A stretch of DNA of 64,000 nt from contig CAXKWD010000007.1 in NCBI GenBank assembly GCA_964059195.1, forward strand, positions 152,949,269-153,013,268, given 5' to 3'. The notes under the pieces are model-generated. The model worked only from the letters and a program-made list of their open reading frames with translations, was not told the DNA's origin and made no database searches. A program made the position numbers and the translations under genes. The stretch is from Ectobius pallidus (Eukaryota > Arthropoda > Insecta > Blattodea > Ectobiidae). This document shows positions 24,218-35,953 of this stretch, piece by piece (the first letter of the stretch is position 1; each line of letters begins with the position of its first letter).

Positions 24218-24755
24218 ACTTTGTATAACTTACAAAATAGTGTGGTAAAGTACTGCTGCAAATATTGCTAGACTATTCTTCAATTATTTTATTCCAGTGC
24301 CGCAAGATTCCTACTTTGAGTTCTAAGATCAGGTCACATTACGATATGGTAGTATAAAAAATGTAATGCATTTCTAGTAACCACATTACTTATTAGAGCT
24401 AACAAATCTTATTTTGACCTTTCAACTCCTGTAGATTTACGATGATACAGGATAATTTTTAAAACACTCAGGAAGATTTCAACAAACAAAAAAAGTTGTG
24501 TTTTATGAGTGATATCAAACACAAGAATACAAATCTGCACTTTTTACACAAAGCATTAAGTACTATTATCTTTTATTATTTTTGACTCTTTATGAGCATA
24601 ATTAAGTAAATTTTCCTCACGGTCAAGGCCATGACAGTTAAAAGGTTGATAATAAACACTGAATTTCTTTCAAAACATTCATTAACAGGTAATTCTGAGA
24701 TGTGAGACATAGTCGCTTACTCTTCGGGAAGAACATAATCTGAAAGTATAAAACA
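24218..24755. other. No gene recognised
   Basis: AT-rich, no supported feature. Confidence 0.4.
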
Positions 24756-24970
24756 TTGTAGGCTTTCACGGCCGGAGTCAATATTAAAAACATTATCCGG
24801 GCTTGTAGGCAGTGGTCCAGTTGACATTGGTGTACCAAACATTTCGTTCACAACTACGGCGGACAGCCTCAGTGTCAGTGGAGTCTCGGGCGAAGCATTC
24901 TGGACGGCGGCTGGCTGTTAACTAGCTCAGTGCTCTACTCTGAAGCAGTATTTATAGGCTAGTATGTATA
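24756..24970. mobile_element. Penelope-like element terminal fragment
   Basis: TTGTAGGCTTTCACGGCCGG, then AACATTTCGTTCACAACTAC, resemble the non-coding terminal region of arthropod Penelope-like elements as I remember them. No coding part attached. Confidence 0.45.
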
Positions 24971-25350
24971 GTTTTTAATATAATCAGAGTGTGTTCGAAA
25001 ACAGGGTGCTTATGAAAATATTTGGGCCTAAGAGAGATGAAAATGGGGACAGGAGAAAACTGCATAACGACAAGCTTCATAACCTGTACTCATCACCGGG
25101 TATAGTAAGGGTAATTAAATCCTGGAGGATGAAATGGACTGGACATGTTGCATGCATGGGGAGGAAAGACATATTTAAAAAATGTTGACTGGGAGACCCG
25201 AAGGGAAAAGACCACTTGGAAGACCTAGACGTAGGTGGGAGGACAATATTAGGATAGATTTAAGGGAAATAGGATTTGTGAGGGGTTGGATGGAGGGTTC
25301 AGGTAAGTGCGGCAATGAACCTCCAGGTTCCATAAAATAGGTAATATTCC
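24971..25350 (+). pseudogene. LINE 3'-end remnant (RT C-terminus)
   Basis: Open for 65 codons at 24991-25188 with VIKSWRMKWTGHVACMGR, then frameshifted into RRWEDNIRIDLREIGF. Homologous to the remnant at 4930-5215 and better preserved. No catalytic RT motifs remain. Confidence 0.65.
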
Positions 25351-25707
25351 TTTAGGAATATTAGCTTGCTTAGGAATTGTGTATTGCCATTGAGTAAGTA
25401 AGTGAGTAATTCTGAGATGGTCTGATCGTCATGTTGAAGGTTGAAAGGTAGCAGCTTCAGTTCCACTGGACACACCAATAAATAGTTTCAACCTAAAAAT
25501 ATTTGCTAAAATCCACTCCACTTGATAAATTTCCACACTGAAATAAATTCGGAATATACCAGTTTAAAAATGTAATGACTAATTAGAAATAGGCCTACAT
25601 AGGAAAAACTAAACCAAACTTCAGAAGACACAGTAGCACCACCCCATTTATCCTCCACCTGTAAACTTGCTGGGTCTGCTGCTGAATCCGCTGTCCAGCT
25701 AAAGAGG

Positions 25708-25959
25708 TTGAAATATTGTGCTATAATCGACAATTATGTCTTTGTTGTCTTTGCAATGGAAACCTTTGGTCCCTGGTGCTCTGAAGCCAAAGCCTTCGTT
25801 AATGAATTGGACAAACATCTGCAGTCCATTACTAACGATCCTCGCGCCACTGAATATCTGAGGCAGCGCATAGGCATAGCCATCCAAACGGGAAATACTG
25901 CAGATATAATGGGGACGTTTCCCCCTTCTTCTTCATTAGAAGAAATGTTTTATTTCTGA
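25708..25959 (+). pseudogene. Retroelement C-terminal remnant
   Basis: An 83-codon frame with ETFGPWCSEAKAFVNEL and TEYLRQRIGIAIQTGN, then a GTFPPSSS end. The same motif recurs at 59412-59517, so it is repetitive. I recall similar tails in invertebrate reverse-transcriptase proteins, but the exact family is uncertain. Confidence 0.5.
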
Positions 25960-26567
25960 TGTTAAAAAATAGAACTTTATTTTTAAAACTGAATAAAACA
26001 AAAATTAGAAAAATCGGCTGTAGCAGCTGATGTTCGGCAAACAGGCCACACAATAGAATTGGAGGCAGAGCTGATAAAGTGTATTTAGGGACACAAACCG
26101 GTTATAGGTTGGAAAAAATCTACATCCACAAAAACAAAATAAACTGATGAATTTTGTAACCCCCCCGATGATGGTCTCATCAGGAAGTTCACTGGATGTC
26201 CATGAGAGGATGATAGTTCCAATTGACTTGCAGATGGAATGTAGCTGATGATGAGGGTAAGGAGTAGACGGAATGAGTCGACAGAATATAGTTCAGGCTA
26301 CTTTTTCAAATCTAAGTGAAGTTTTGTGTATTAAAAGGCATGTATATATACAGTGATCACTTCGGGATGCAGCTAATCTGATAATATTAACCGAGTGATA
26401 ACAGTTGCTGAAGGATTTAAATGAAGGTTATTTATTCATACCTCAGATAATACACTACAAAACAGAATTTAAAATATTTATTCATAAAATTATACCTAAC
26501 TGTGAACCACTCATAAATAAATTTGGGAATGTTCACACATTGTGTATTGGGTTTTTCTTTAGTTCAC

Positions 26568-27434
26568 TTATGTTCGGGCATATTCGTTCAGGCTTCGGTT
26601 TCTGTTTCTGCATTCTAGTATGTGGTATCTTCCGCACTTCTCTCCGCACAGTTCACACGTACATGTGTCTGTTGGATTGTGATATTTCCTGTTATTACAC
26701 ATCTTGGCGTGGAAACCATGCACCGTGAGCCTAGTCACTACGTGCCGTAGTTCATAGTTTGACTTCTGCCATTGTGTCGTTGTCACTGCTTCTGTCAGGT
26801 AGAAGTCTTCCCAGATCTCGTTTTCTTTTCTTTGGCGCTCTTGCAGTGCGTCTTTCACCGCTTGCGTTGTCGGCAACAGGTGTTTCAGCCTGAGATCCTC
26901 TAATAGGTACGTCTCTCGTGCCATCACATACGTTAGTCTGGAGGGCGTATACTTCGATACACCCATCGCTCGTTTCAAGAATCTAGCCTTCAGGCTTTCG
27001 ATACTGTGGAGTTGCTGTTCTGTTAGATGTTCCCAAATGGTTTCCAGTCCGTACGTTAAGGTAGGCAGTACTTTCGTTTCGAACAGTTTCATTGCCGTCT
27101 GTAATGATATTAACTGTATGTTTTCTATATTGTTGATTGCTCTTACTGCTGCTATCAGTCTCTGTTTCAGGTGTACTGCATATGATGTTCCGGTTTGTTG
27201 GATGGTCACTCCCAGGTATTTGTACATGTTTGCTTTTTTCAGCGGCTGTCCTTTGCAGTATATGTCTGTGTTTGCTGCTAGTCTCCCTCCCTTGCGGAAT
27301 ACTACATACTCTGTCTTATTCTGGTTTATTTCTATCTCATTTTCTTCCGCCCAGTTTTCCAATGCGTCCACCGCCTTCTGGAGTTCTGCTCTGTGCTTGA
27401 ACCACTCATAGGCTAATACAGTAATAGACTGCAA
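26568..27434 (-). pseudogene. 5'-truncated LINE reverse transcriptase, C-terminal 288 codons
   Basis: An uninterrupted frame holds the RT thumb-side region (NKTEYVVFRKGG, then YKYLGVTIQQTG; LPTLTYGLETIWE) and ends with a zinc-knuckle-like CELCG...YHILEC (Cx2C...Hx4C), as in R1/Jockey-group LINE polyproteins. The fingers and palm with the catalytic Asp pair are missing, as is the endonuclease, because the copy is truncated at about 27434. The intact frame suggests a fairly young insertion. Element-specific function only; not a host gene. Confidence 0.85.
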
Positions 27435-28215
27435 GCAATTATTTTTTCAATCAGTAACAAAGTTTTTAATTATTTTTACTTTTGTTTAGGAGTCCATTAA
27501 CCAATACTCCATACTCAGTTACAAGTTATGAGTGTTTTTGGAAGTCTATACAGATCTGTGGTGAACACCGCGTAGCAAAACATATAAGCCTGTCTATACA
27601 AGTCTTTTCATTCTACACTAGCCATCAGTGCATGGCAACACTGTTATCTTCATAAATCAAAAGCTGCAGCTTGACTGTGGGGTGAAACATGTTTTATTTC
27701 TTAAAAGAGAAAGTTAGATAATGCCACCCCCTCGAACTGGTCATCCTGTGAGCTGGAACAAAATTGCTACCTCCAGTACAACACAATACAGTTGAGTTAG
27801 AAACGAAACCCTTATAAAAGAAATTTGAATAATGTACAGTACTTGGAAATAAAACTGCAAAAAGGAAAATGTGATAACATAAACCGAATCTTTCATCACT
27901 AAATAGAATTTTTTCAACGTGTCAGTATTAATCCATACAGGACTTCATAAAAGTGATAACATTACCCGATTGATAACATTATCCCTGATTACATTAAGCG
28001 GCATTCACTGCATACATAATACCTTTCCTCTTTATTGCAAACATGAAATCAAATAATGAAATACAAAGCACGCTAGATTTAGGAAACAGACACAAGACGT
28101 TTCACTCATATAGCCTACCCAACTCTTTTATAATAACTTCACTGTATAAACTTCCAATGAGATGTTAATATGTCACTAAAAACTTACAATCGGAAACATA
28201 ATATCGCTAAATTGT
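27435..28215. other. No gene recognised
   Basis: AT-rich, no supported feature before the putative first exon. Confidence 0.4.
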
Positions 28216-28219
28216 TTGC

Positions 28220-28369
28220 CGTTAATGACAATATCAGTAAACATGCATGTCATCTGCTTTGTCTGAGAGTGGGAAAAATTCAGTATGTACTGTATTGTAT
28301 GCTGATCCCCTAACCTTCACTTCCTTTTACTTAATGAGTAACAACACTTCAGTGAGTTTTGTTGAACAG
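28220..28369 (+). promoter_or_regulatory. Putative promoter/non-coding first exon of copy 2
   Basis: Ends in a strong donor, GAACAG|GTAAGT at 28369/28370. Carries GTATTGTATGCTGAT (28292) followed by ACCTTCACTTCC, matching GCATTGTATGTTGAT and CACCTTCCGTGAC in the first exon ahead of copy 4. No TATA box was found. The predicted intron runs to the acceptor TGTTTCAG at 31834. Inferred from comparison only. Confidence 0.5.
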
Positions 28370-28699
28370 GTAAGTTTAAAAAAGTGTGTTAACTAAGCTC
28401 TGTTTAACTTGCAAATAGATGCACAAAGTATGATCATTTCCTATGGCATATTGTGAATTACAAATTAAGGTAAATTCTTATTTCTAATTGGTTTGGTGAA
28501 GTTAGTAGAACAGGTTGCCTGCAACTAAATGCAATTTATTCCATAGTAATAATAACGAAATTAAATTCAATAATATACATAATTATAATACAAGAGGGCA
28601 TAACAATTTTGTCTCAAATATTGTAAGGTATACTTAATATGATGTCTTAATATTACAATAAACTTCCTACTGAAGCCGGTTAAATCATACCTACTAAGT

Positions 28700-28968
28700 G
28701 AGTACTTCAATGATTCTGTTTAGTCTAAAGTTAATTGTTTAATTTTTGTTTAACAAGTAGATTTAATTTTAGTTTTGTTCTATAATTTGTTCCTTTCCAT
28801 TGTTTTATATGTTTTTGACAGATAATTTGCTTGTTATGTATAAGTTATGCAGTCTCTATTCTATTCTACCAATAACTACATAAATCGCTGACAATTATGT
28901 ATTCCCTTTATACAAGCCATTTGGCTCATTGGGACCTTTAAGAAATAAATAAATAAATAAATAAAAAT
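28700..28968 (+). mobile_element. LINE 3' tail fragment
   Basis: A non-coding segment ends in GGGACCTTTAAG and an (AAAT)n tail at 28944-28968, like the better 3' end at 33183-33845. Confidence 0.4.
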
Positions 28969-29645
28969 CCCTTTAGGCAGGCCTACAGGCGGAGGTAGAT
29001 TTCGAAGTGATTTTGGTTTAATTTATTGTCGCTGCATAGCACTCTTCTTCTTTAGCCTTGGCATGGTAAACCTGCAGTAATAAGAACTGAATTCGGTAAA
29101 GAGGAAGAGCCTACAATCATTTGTTTTGACAACAAGAATAGGATATAATATTCTGGGAGGCCGTGCGCAAGATCAGCAATGAATAAAATTAGCAAAGCCG
29201 CTAAACAAGACAAAATTATGATATTATAATAATTCTTTTAAGTGTTATTATTTTCAAACATTAAAATCTCGCGTCATATGAGAGCTATCGAGAAACTATT
29301 TATTAATTTGTAGAGTACTCATCAAGAGCTTTTCAACGATACCCCACAAGACGTAGTTTCAAAAGTTTCGAATTTTCATCCCCCACCCCTCACTCGAACC
29401 CCCGAATCGTTGGTGTCACTGTGAACTCCATAGGGAGTAGGCCTACTCTAATTTATTCAAACAAAGTTTCCCTCTATACTTCATAGGGGCCGAGATAAAA
29501 ATGTTTTAAAATTTCAACCCCCTCCCCCGACCACCCCCTTGGGCCAATTTTGCTCATTAACGAACTTGTCCGAACTATTGGGCCTAGAAATAACATATTA
29601 AAATTTGGTTCAAATATCTTCAAAATTACGGCCGCTAGCGTGTAA

Positions 29646-29692
<47 letters not shown>

Positions 29693-30552
29693 AATTTTTT
29701 TTTTAACGTGCGGTGGTTTCGTACTTAGGGGAGCATGAAACGTAAAGATATGAAAGAATTTTTCGAAAATCATGAAGTGGTATCCATTGCAATAGGTAGA
29801 TTTTTCTTCGAAATCTACCTAAAAAATCCTGTGGAACCATTGAGGCTGCACACATGTAAATTGTGAAGCTGGTGGTTTAATCTATCACTGAATGATCATA
29901 AACACATTCGTTGTGTGCACCAATTTAACATAACATACAGTAAAATGTAAGATCATTAATTTACAGAAGTTAATTTATTGTTTAACTAACATGTGGCCGT
30001 GGCTTTACCCTAATTTATTAATTCAATTGCTAGTTGATTTTTAAATCGTTTATTTAGCACAAAGATAATTAAAACGTTATATTTATTAACACTTAAGAGT
30101 AAAACATTCATTAAAAAATTAAAAAGCTAAAAATTTGGTTTCTAGGTGCATTTCACAATTAGACGAGTGAAATAATTAGGCCTAAGTACATTAAGTGCAG
30201 TTCTTTGCCAGTGCATTTTTTGAAATGTTGACAACATTTAAGAATTTCTTATATCAGTGTATAAGAGTATGAATTAAGGTTAGGTATCTAACGTTAGACC
30301 TCTCTCCTTATGCAAGTTATCAAGGAAACAGCATTTCAGTGCATGAAAAGTGGCAGCCATTTTGTAACGATAATTACCCATAACTGTAACAGTATGATTA
30401 ATATTCCAAAAATAGTAATTGTAGAGGTAGTCAATAAAGAATATGTCAGATTACAAGATTGTAGAGCAATTTATTCATTGCTGAGGAAAAAAGTAATGAA
30501 ATTCATCTATTATTTCTCACCTGTGAAATTCACTGAAAGCTGTATGTCCCAC
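28969..30552. other. No gene; (TA)n run
   Basis: Only a (TA)n microsatellite at 29649-29689 and C-rich stretches near 29380 and 29520 stand out. Confidence 0.5.
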
Positions 30553-30977
30553 CATAGGCGTAACCAGGCCGACCATATGGGGGGGGGGTTATAACATCCG
30601 CGGGATCTGGGGGGTATGGAATACCCCCCAGGGAGAGGAGGGTCCGGGGCCCCCCCCCGGAAAATCTTAAAAATTAAGATGCAAAATAATGCGTTTTAAG
30701 TTTCCGGGGGTTCACCCCCAGAAAATTTTAAAAATTAAGATGCAAAATAACGAGTTTTAAGCTTCCGGGGTTCACCCCCGGGAAATTTTAAAAATTAAGA
30801 TGCAAAATAACGAGTTTTTTAAAAATTAAGACGCAAAATAATGAGCTTTAAGCTTCCCACACTTTATACTTGTATTAAGTAATTTATGGGCAGACTTAAA
30901 AAAATTATATAATTTTCCATTTTTAATCAATGGGGGGGTTCAAACCCCCAAACCCCCCCCCCCTCGGTACGCCTATG
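30553..30977. mobile_element. 425-bp hAT-type MITE, CATAGGCGTA family, long copy
   Basis: Ends CATAGGCGTAACC and GGTACGCCTATG are inverted. The octamer TGTCCCAC flanks it at 30545-30552 and 30978-30985. G-run/C-run subtermini. The interior repeats an AATTTTAAAAATTAAGATGC unit about three to four times, which the short copy at 51740 has only once. Confidence 0.9.
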
Positions 30978-31057
30978 TGTCCCACCTTAAGTAAATAGTG
31001 AGGTTCATTCTAAATTGGGTGAAGGCATATTTTTGCACTATTAAAAGATTCAATGAT

Positions 31058-31675
31058 ACATTAATGAATTTCATTCCGATAGTGGGAATATATTAAAGAA
31101 AGTATTTCGTAAAAGGTCCGCCTTTAAACCACTATCAAAAACTAGATAGGGAAATAATTACTGAAAACGAGATATATATTCGTTTGAATAGCGCAGAATA
31201 TATTGTGAACCAACTTAAATTAAAATAGTGTTACAATAGTGTCCCCTAAAGTATTTATACAAAACAATTGGGGAATTTACAATATATAGTATGCGTGTCC
31301 AGTATTCAGTAAGTTAAAATATTAAAATACTAAAAATTGCACATATGCCATTTACAAAGATTTTAAAATATACAAAGGTAATATTGTATATTTTAAAATC
31401 TTTGTAAATGGTGTATGTGCAATTTTTAGTTTTTAATATTTTAACTTACTGAATACTGGACAAGCATACTATATATTGTAAATTCCCCAATTGTTTTGTA
31501 TAAATACTTTAGGGAACACTATTGTAACATAATTAACACTATTATTTTAATTTAATTTGGTTCACAATATATTCTGCGCTATTCAAACGAATATATATCT
31601 CGTTTTCAGTAATTATTTGCCTATCTAGTTTTTGATAGTGGTTTAAAGGCGGACCTTTTACGAAATACTTTCTTC
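31058..31675. repeat. Large near-perfect palindrome (about 280-bp arms)
   Basis: The left arm 31096-31375 is mirrored by 31384-31674 around an 8-base spacer, with scattered substitutions and one small indel. AAGATTCAATGAT occurs directly before (31045-31057) and after (31676-31688), resembling a 13-bp target duplication. No coding content. It lies in the predicted intron of copy 2, about 160 bases before the acceptor. Confidence 0.85.
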
Positions 31676-31935
31676 AAGATTCAATGATCATCGATATTGT
31701 AAATATCGTTGTGGGTCAGAAAAGAGTGAGAATCCTTGTTTGTAGTATGCTTTCAAGGCTGGCAAAAAGGTTAATGGTAGTTCATTACTGGATGTTCACT
31801 GCAAAAAGAGCTTATGATTTATTTTGTGTTTCAGACTGAAAAACTACAAAGTAAAACTGTTTGGGCATTCTCATAAACAGATAGTCAATCTTAGTGATGT
31901 ACTGAAAGAAGAATAGCAGACTTAATAACAACGGA

Positions 31936-33090
31936 ATGGCTCCAAGATCAGAGGTTTCTGGTTCTGGGATGGATTACCTGTCCCAAGATGAACTTCCAGA
32001 GTATTTAAAAAGGTTGCGGGAGGGTATCTCAACATACGGAGACTCCAAAGTGCCCATAGACTCAACACCCAATTGGTTCAATGCAGACAAGTTCTACACA
32101 GGACAGCGAATAGCTATGAAACACTTTTTTGGCCTTACAGCTTCCTTAGTCTTGTCAGTTTTATTTATATATTGCATACCTGAAGGTCTGAGACCAGTTA
32201 TCTTTACCAGACAGTCAGATACTCCTTATAAGGCCTTCAAGCGATACCTATCCACAATATTAAGGATTAAATCTTGGTATACTAATGACGTATTAGACCC
32301 AAAAACTGAAGGTTACAAAGAACTGAAGCATACAAGAGTAATGCATGAACAAGTCAGAAGCAAAATGATGTCCAGTGACCCCGAGGATATTGAAAAGAAG
32401 GCAACTTTAAAGAGCACGTGGAGTCCACTTTATGAAGTTTTTCGTGAAGATTTCAGAGCAGCATGTCCTGTTCCGAAAGCTCTGGTTTATGATGCTGATG
32501 CCGTCAAGAACATTGCTTACATTAATCAGACAGAGATGGCATTGCTTCAATTTGGTTTTGCAGGAGTGTTTATCCGATATGCAAGTTGGTTTGGAGCTGG
32601 AAGTATGTCCGAGAGCGAGAAGCAGAGTTTCCTTCACATGTGGGCTGTTCTGGGGTATTTGCTGGGAATAGATGATAAACACAACTTCTGTCTTTGTGAT
32701 GTGAAAACTGTGAACCAAAGGACTGATGATGTAATTAATTTTATTGTGAAACCAAGTCTTTGTAATGTGACGCCAGAATGGGAACATATTGTAAGGAGTT
32801 TGGTTGAAGGCATTAGCTACTATATACCATTGATTTCTTTTGATTCTCTTTTCTTGTTTACATGTGACGTGCTTGGCTTAGATACTCCTAGATTTAGGTC
32901 AGTGCTAACACTCAAAGAGAAGATACTGTATAAAGCACTTTATGTTGTAAAATGGCTCATCAGTAACATTCCAGGGGCAAGGCAATTTTTCAATAGGATG
33001 CTCGATACACGTTTACAAGACGCTCAAACTGGTTCACCGGATTGGCATAAAAAATTACAAAAGAAAAAATATCCCTTTGAAGAAAACTGA
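31936..33090 (+). CDS. MpaB/Lcp-type (DUF2236) oxygenase-like protein, copy 2
   Basis: A 384-residue protein. Short polar N-terminus, then GDSKVPID near 35-42. Membrane segment at about 63-82. R103 and T107 in KRYLST; H137 in RVMHEQVR, again 30 residues after the Thr. HMWAVLGYLLGIDDKHNFC is in the C-terminal half, and the C-terminus is WHKKLQKKKYPFEEN. The acceptor TTGTGTTTCAG ends at 31834, giving 101 bases of 5' UTR in this exon with one two-codon upstream ORF. The central part is very similar to copy 3 in DNA and protein, while both ends are much less alike. Likely ER-anchored, heme-dependent oxygenase-like; substrate unknown. An antisense 126-codon frame inside is a shadow. Confidence 0.85.
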   Translation: MAPRSEVSGSGMDYLSQDELPEYLKRLREGISTYGDSKVPIDSTPNWFNADKFYTGQRIAMKHFFGLTASLVLSVLFIYCIPEGLRPVIFTRQSDTPYKAFKRYLSTILRIKSWYTNDVLDPKTEGYKELKHTRVMHEQVRSKMMSSDPEDIEKKATLKSTWSPLYEVFREDFRAACPVPKALVYDADAVKNIAYINQTEMALLQFGFAGVFIRYASWFGAGSMSESEKQSFLHMWAVLGYLLGIDDKHNFCLCDVKTVNQRTDDVINFIVKPSLCNVTPEWEHIVRSLVEGISYYIPLISFDSLFLFTCDVLGLDTPRFRSVLTLKEKILYKALYVVKWLISNIPGARQFFNRMLDTRLQDAQTGSPDWHKKLQKKKYPFEEN

Positions 33091-33182
33091 TATTGTTCTT
33101 AGCCTTAAAGACAACCGTTTTATTTCTACATTTTGAAAACCGATTGGTTTGGGCTTTCATGCATAAAGTTTCAATGTTGAAC

Positions 33183-33845
33183 AACTACTATTACTTACCT
33201 ATTACACCATTTAAGAAATTTGGTCCCAAAAACATTATTGAAAAATGCTTACTATGCATTTTTTAATAGCATTTTGCTTTATGGTATTCGTCTCTGGGCA
33301 AATGGCACAGGGATTTCAAATGTTCTCGGCTTATAAAAAAAGGCAATATGCATAATAACAGGTTCTAGTTACAGTGCGTACTGCAAGCCTTTAACAGTAA
33401 TAAATGTGTATATCTTTACTTGTTTGTTACACACCAAAAAAGAAAAATCTTGATTCTGTTACTATTAGAAAATGCATCCATAATCATCTCACTAGGAATA
33501 ACAATCTTATACATCAATCATCTACTAGACTGACAAAATAAAAACTGGTTACATACTTTAGCCATTACAATGTTTAATAAACTACCATACGAGTCTCAAT
33601 ATGTTTCACTAAATAGATTTAAAACTGTTTTTTTGTAACTCCCTTTCCGAACATCCTTTTTATAATATTAATGACTTTATTGAACTTCCTGTAATAGATT
33701 TGACATTCTGATGTTTTATGTTTTATATTGTATATATTGTTTGTTTATTAGTTACTTGTAGTTTTTGTTTTAGTGCTGGGTTATAGTTAGTCTATAGCAT
33801 CATTCACGATGCTCATGAAAAATGTACATAAATAAATAAATAATA
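33183..33845 (+). mobile_element. LINE 3' end with (AAAT)n tail
   Basis: Broken frames resemble the C-terminus of a CR1/Jockey-type RT (SILLYGIRLWANG near 33260, then a degraded LPYESQ...NRFKT-like end). A 3' UTR ends in an AATAAATAAATAAT tail. Inserted just after copy 2. Confidence 0.6.
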
Positions 33846-34055
33846 AAATAAATATTAGGCTAGATTGCTGTATTTGGTTGGTCATACAGATTATCTACAA
33901 CTGTGGTAGATACCTTCACTGGTTCTTTGTACAAAACCCTCTATTACAGCTAACCCGCCACAGTGCTATAACCCACACATTTCACCCGGGCTAATTCAGA
34001 GCTCACTTGCTATTTTTTGTCGGAGGAAAGAATCCATACAAGAGCAAGGGTTTAA

Positions 34056-34060
34056 ATAAA

Positions 34061-34108
<48 letters not shown>
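34056..34108. repeat. Poly(A) run
   Basis: About 50 consecutive A, preceded by AAATAAAATAA. It may be a retroelement tail or partly an assembly artefact. Confidence 0.85.
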
Positions 34109-34112
<4 letters not shown>

Positions 34113-34195
34113 ATCCAATTGTTCATCACTTCAATTTTGTTTGCCTGCTTTGTTTGGCTCATTTGTTTATAATGTTATGGAAAGAATATATAGAA

Positions 34196-35010
34196 GACTA
34201 GCTTAAAAGGCCCGGCATCGCCCGGGTTTTGTATTTTGTAATTGGAAATTAACTTATGAAGGACTTTCGATTTTCAAATTATAGGTCCTTATATAGGTAT
34301 TTAGAATTTGAAATGAAGAAGAACGACTTATCACATTCAAACTATTTGCTCAGAAAATGCTTGATATGACTTTTTATGGTTGTACAGGATGTAGAATTTT
34401 GCATCCCATCGCTTCTACACACCAAGCCTGGTAGGAGTTGAAATAAAAAGAAACAGAAATTCCAGAACATAAAATTGTATTGCCTTTGCGTAATAATTTA
34501 TTTCTCACTCTGATGTTACCATATAACCGTTTCGGCGATGAAATTAAAAAAGAAATTCAATCTTCCCTCCCCAAAAACCTGCGATAAAATAATATACATA
34601 TTACCATAGCTCGTATGGTATTCTCTATGTCCAGGGTAGAGAAAGTTATGTGACTGCTTCACGTTGTGCATTAGATGAATTATATTGATAGCTTCTCTAA
34701 TTTGACAAAGTCCCACATCATTTATTTCCAAACCTACCTGTGACCACTGCCAACAATACACTGTTGTCATGTCAACTGTGATTTGTATTTGATAATTCTG
34801 TGTAAAAAGGGATTAAGTATTCTAGAAAATATTTGATTTTTAGCATTTAAAATCAAATTTTTTCAAATCTTTTCTTAGTGACCACTTACATTATGAAACA
34901 AAGGTAGGCCTACTGTCAAAATTCCAAGTCTCTACCTATTATAGTTTAGGCTCTACATTGATTCTCTGTCAATCAGTCAGTCAGGACAAAGCCTCTTATA
35001 TATATAGAGA
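34196..35010. repeat. Probable interspersed repeat
   Basis: It begins AAAAGGCCCGGCATCGCCCG, which I recall as a recurrent start of insect repeats, and ends near CTTATATATATAGAGATG. The interior is unrecognised. No gene seen. Confidence 0.35.
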
Positions 35011-35014
35011 TGGG

Positions 35015-35275
35015 TTTATTAATACGCTTTATCAGATTTTCATAAAACTGGGTATACGCATTTATAATGTCCATGAGAAAAAGTCTATTGATATTGGACC
35101 AAATCGGTTGACGGTGCTGGAGTAATGCCTAATTTAGTGCATATTTTATGGTAATATATTAGAATTTATCAAATGCAAATCAGTTCTCATGACAACATAA
35201 TAAATTGTTTTACAGTGTTCATACATAGCTTTTGAAGTTGCAATAAAGTTAGCTTTGACAAATAACACTAACCAC
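35015..35275 (+). repeat. Interspersed repeat, family E
   Basis: AATACGCTTTATCAGATTTT, GGACCAAATCGGTTGACGG and TTTATCAAATGCAAATCAG match 40595-40935 and 20100-20340. Confidence 0.65.
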
Positions 35276-35789
35276 ATATTCCTTCACATATGCTTATCAT
35301 AATTCACATTAACTCTTGTTGAATACCTCCTATGCACATTTTTTTTTCTTCTTCTCCTCTCTCTCTGGTTGATTCTCAAACCACCCTTCTCATACTCTGA
35401 AATCAATTTCCTTGTCATGAATTGGACATTCTGCAGGAAGGAACCAACCCACATGACTTTTAAGCTAAAAAAACAGGCATTTAAAGTTAAATAAAAACCC
35501 ACCTGGATCTTTTCAGTGTGTTTTTATTTGCTTCATAGATGGCATATAAATGTATGAAGAGGGTTGGTTAGTTTGCACAACGTAAATATATAGTTCAGTA
35601 GCAAAAATTTAGCATCTATTCCGGTTTTTTAAATTTGAGGGTGGTTCCTTTCTGCAGAATGTCGTCCAATTCAATATCTAAAGATAGAGAAAGTATACAA
35701 AGTAATAGCAGATCTCAAGAATTTGAAAGAAAGAAGACAGAAAAAAAATCCTACCAAGTGGACGTGATAAAGTCAAGATTAATGACCTT

Positions 35790-35953
35790 AAGATAAGCGA
35801 TTGCATAAATAGAAGAACTGCATGACTAATTCTGTATTTTGTAGAGTGGAAACTGCAAAACAAGTTGAATATTATGCAGATGATTCTTCTTCATGGTGAT
35901 TATAAATCACTCAATGTAAGACATCTATAAGAACATTGTAAATTGCTAAGCAG
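35790..35953 (+). promoter_or_regulatory. Putative promoter and non-coding first exon of copy 3
   Basis: GATAAGCGATTGCATAAATA at 35792-35811 contains a TATA-like CATAAATAG at 35804. The donor AAGCAG|GTAAGC is at 35953/35954, 149 bases later. Matches copy 4's upstream region (GATAAGCAACTATATAAATA, donor 150 bases after TATA). The intron would run to TCTGTTTCAG at 39237 and holds three transposons. No RNA evidence available. Confidence 0.6.

Noticed and set aside
25540..25700. Host exon upstream of the 25708 frame
   Set aside because: No splice-site pair or similarity was found. The neighbouring frame is repetitive (second copy at 59412).
32407..32787. Antisense 126-codon frame inside copy 2, with a near-identical one at 39763-40143 in copy 3
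   Set aside because: It lies wholly opposite a strongly supported coding exon, and its similarity between copies follows from the sense-strand similarity. No start context, domain or independent constraint.
34056..34108. Poly(A) run as evidence of a processed pseudogene
   Set aside because: The preceding sequence is not recognisably a cDNA and no flanking target duplication was found; homopolymer length may be an assembly effect.
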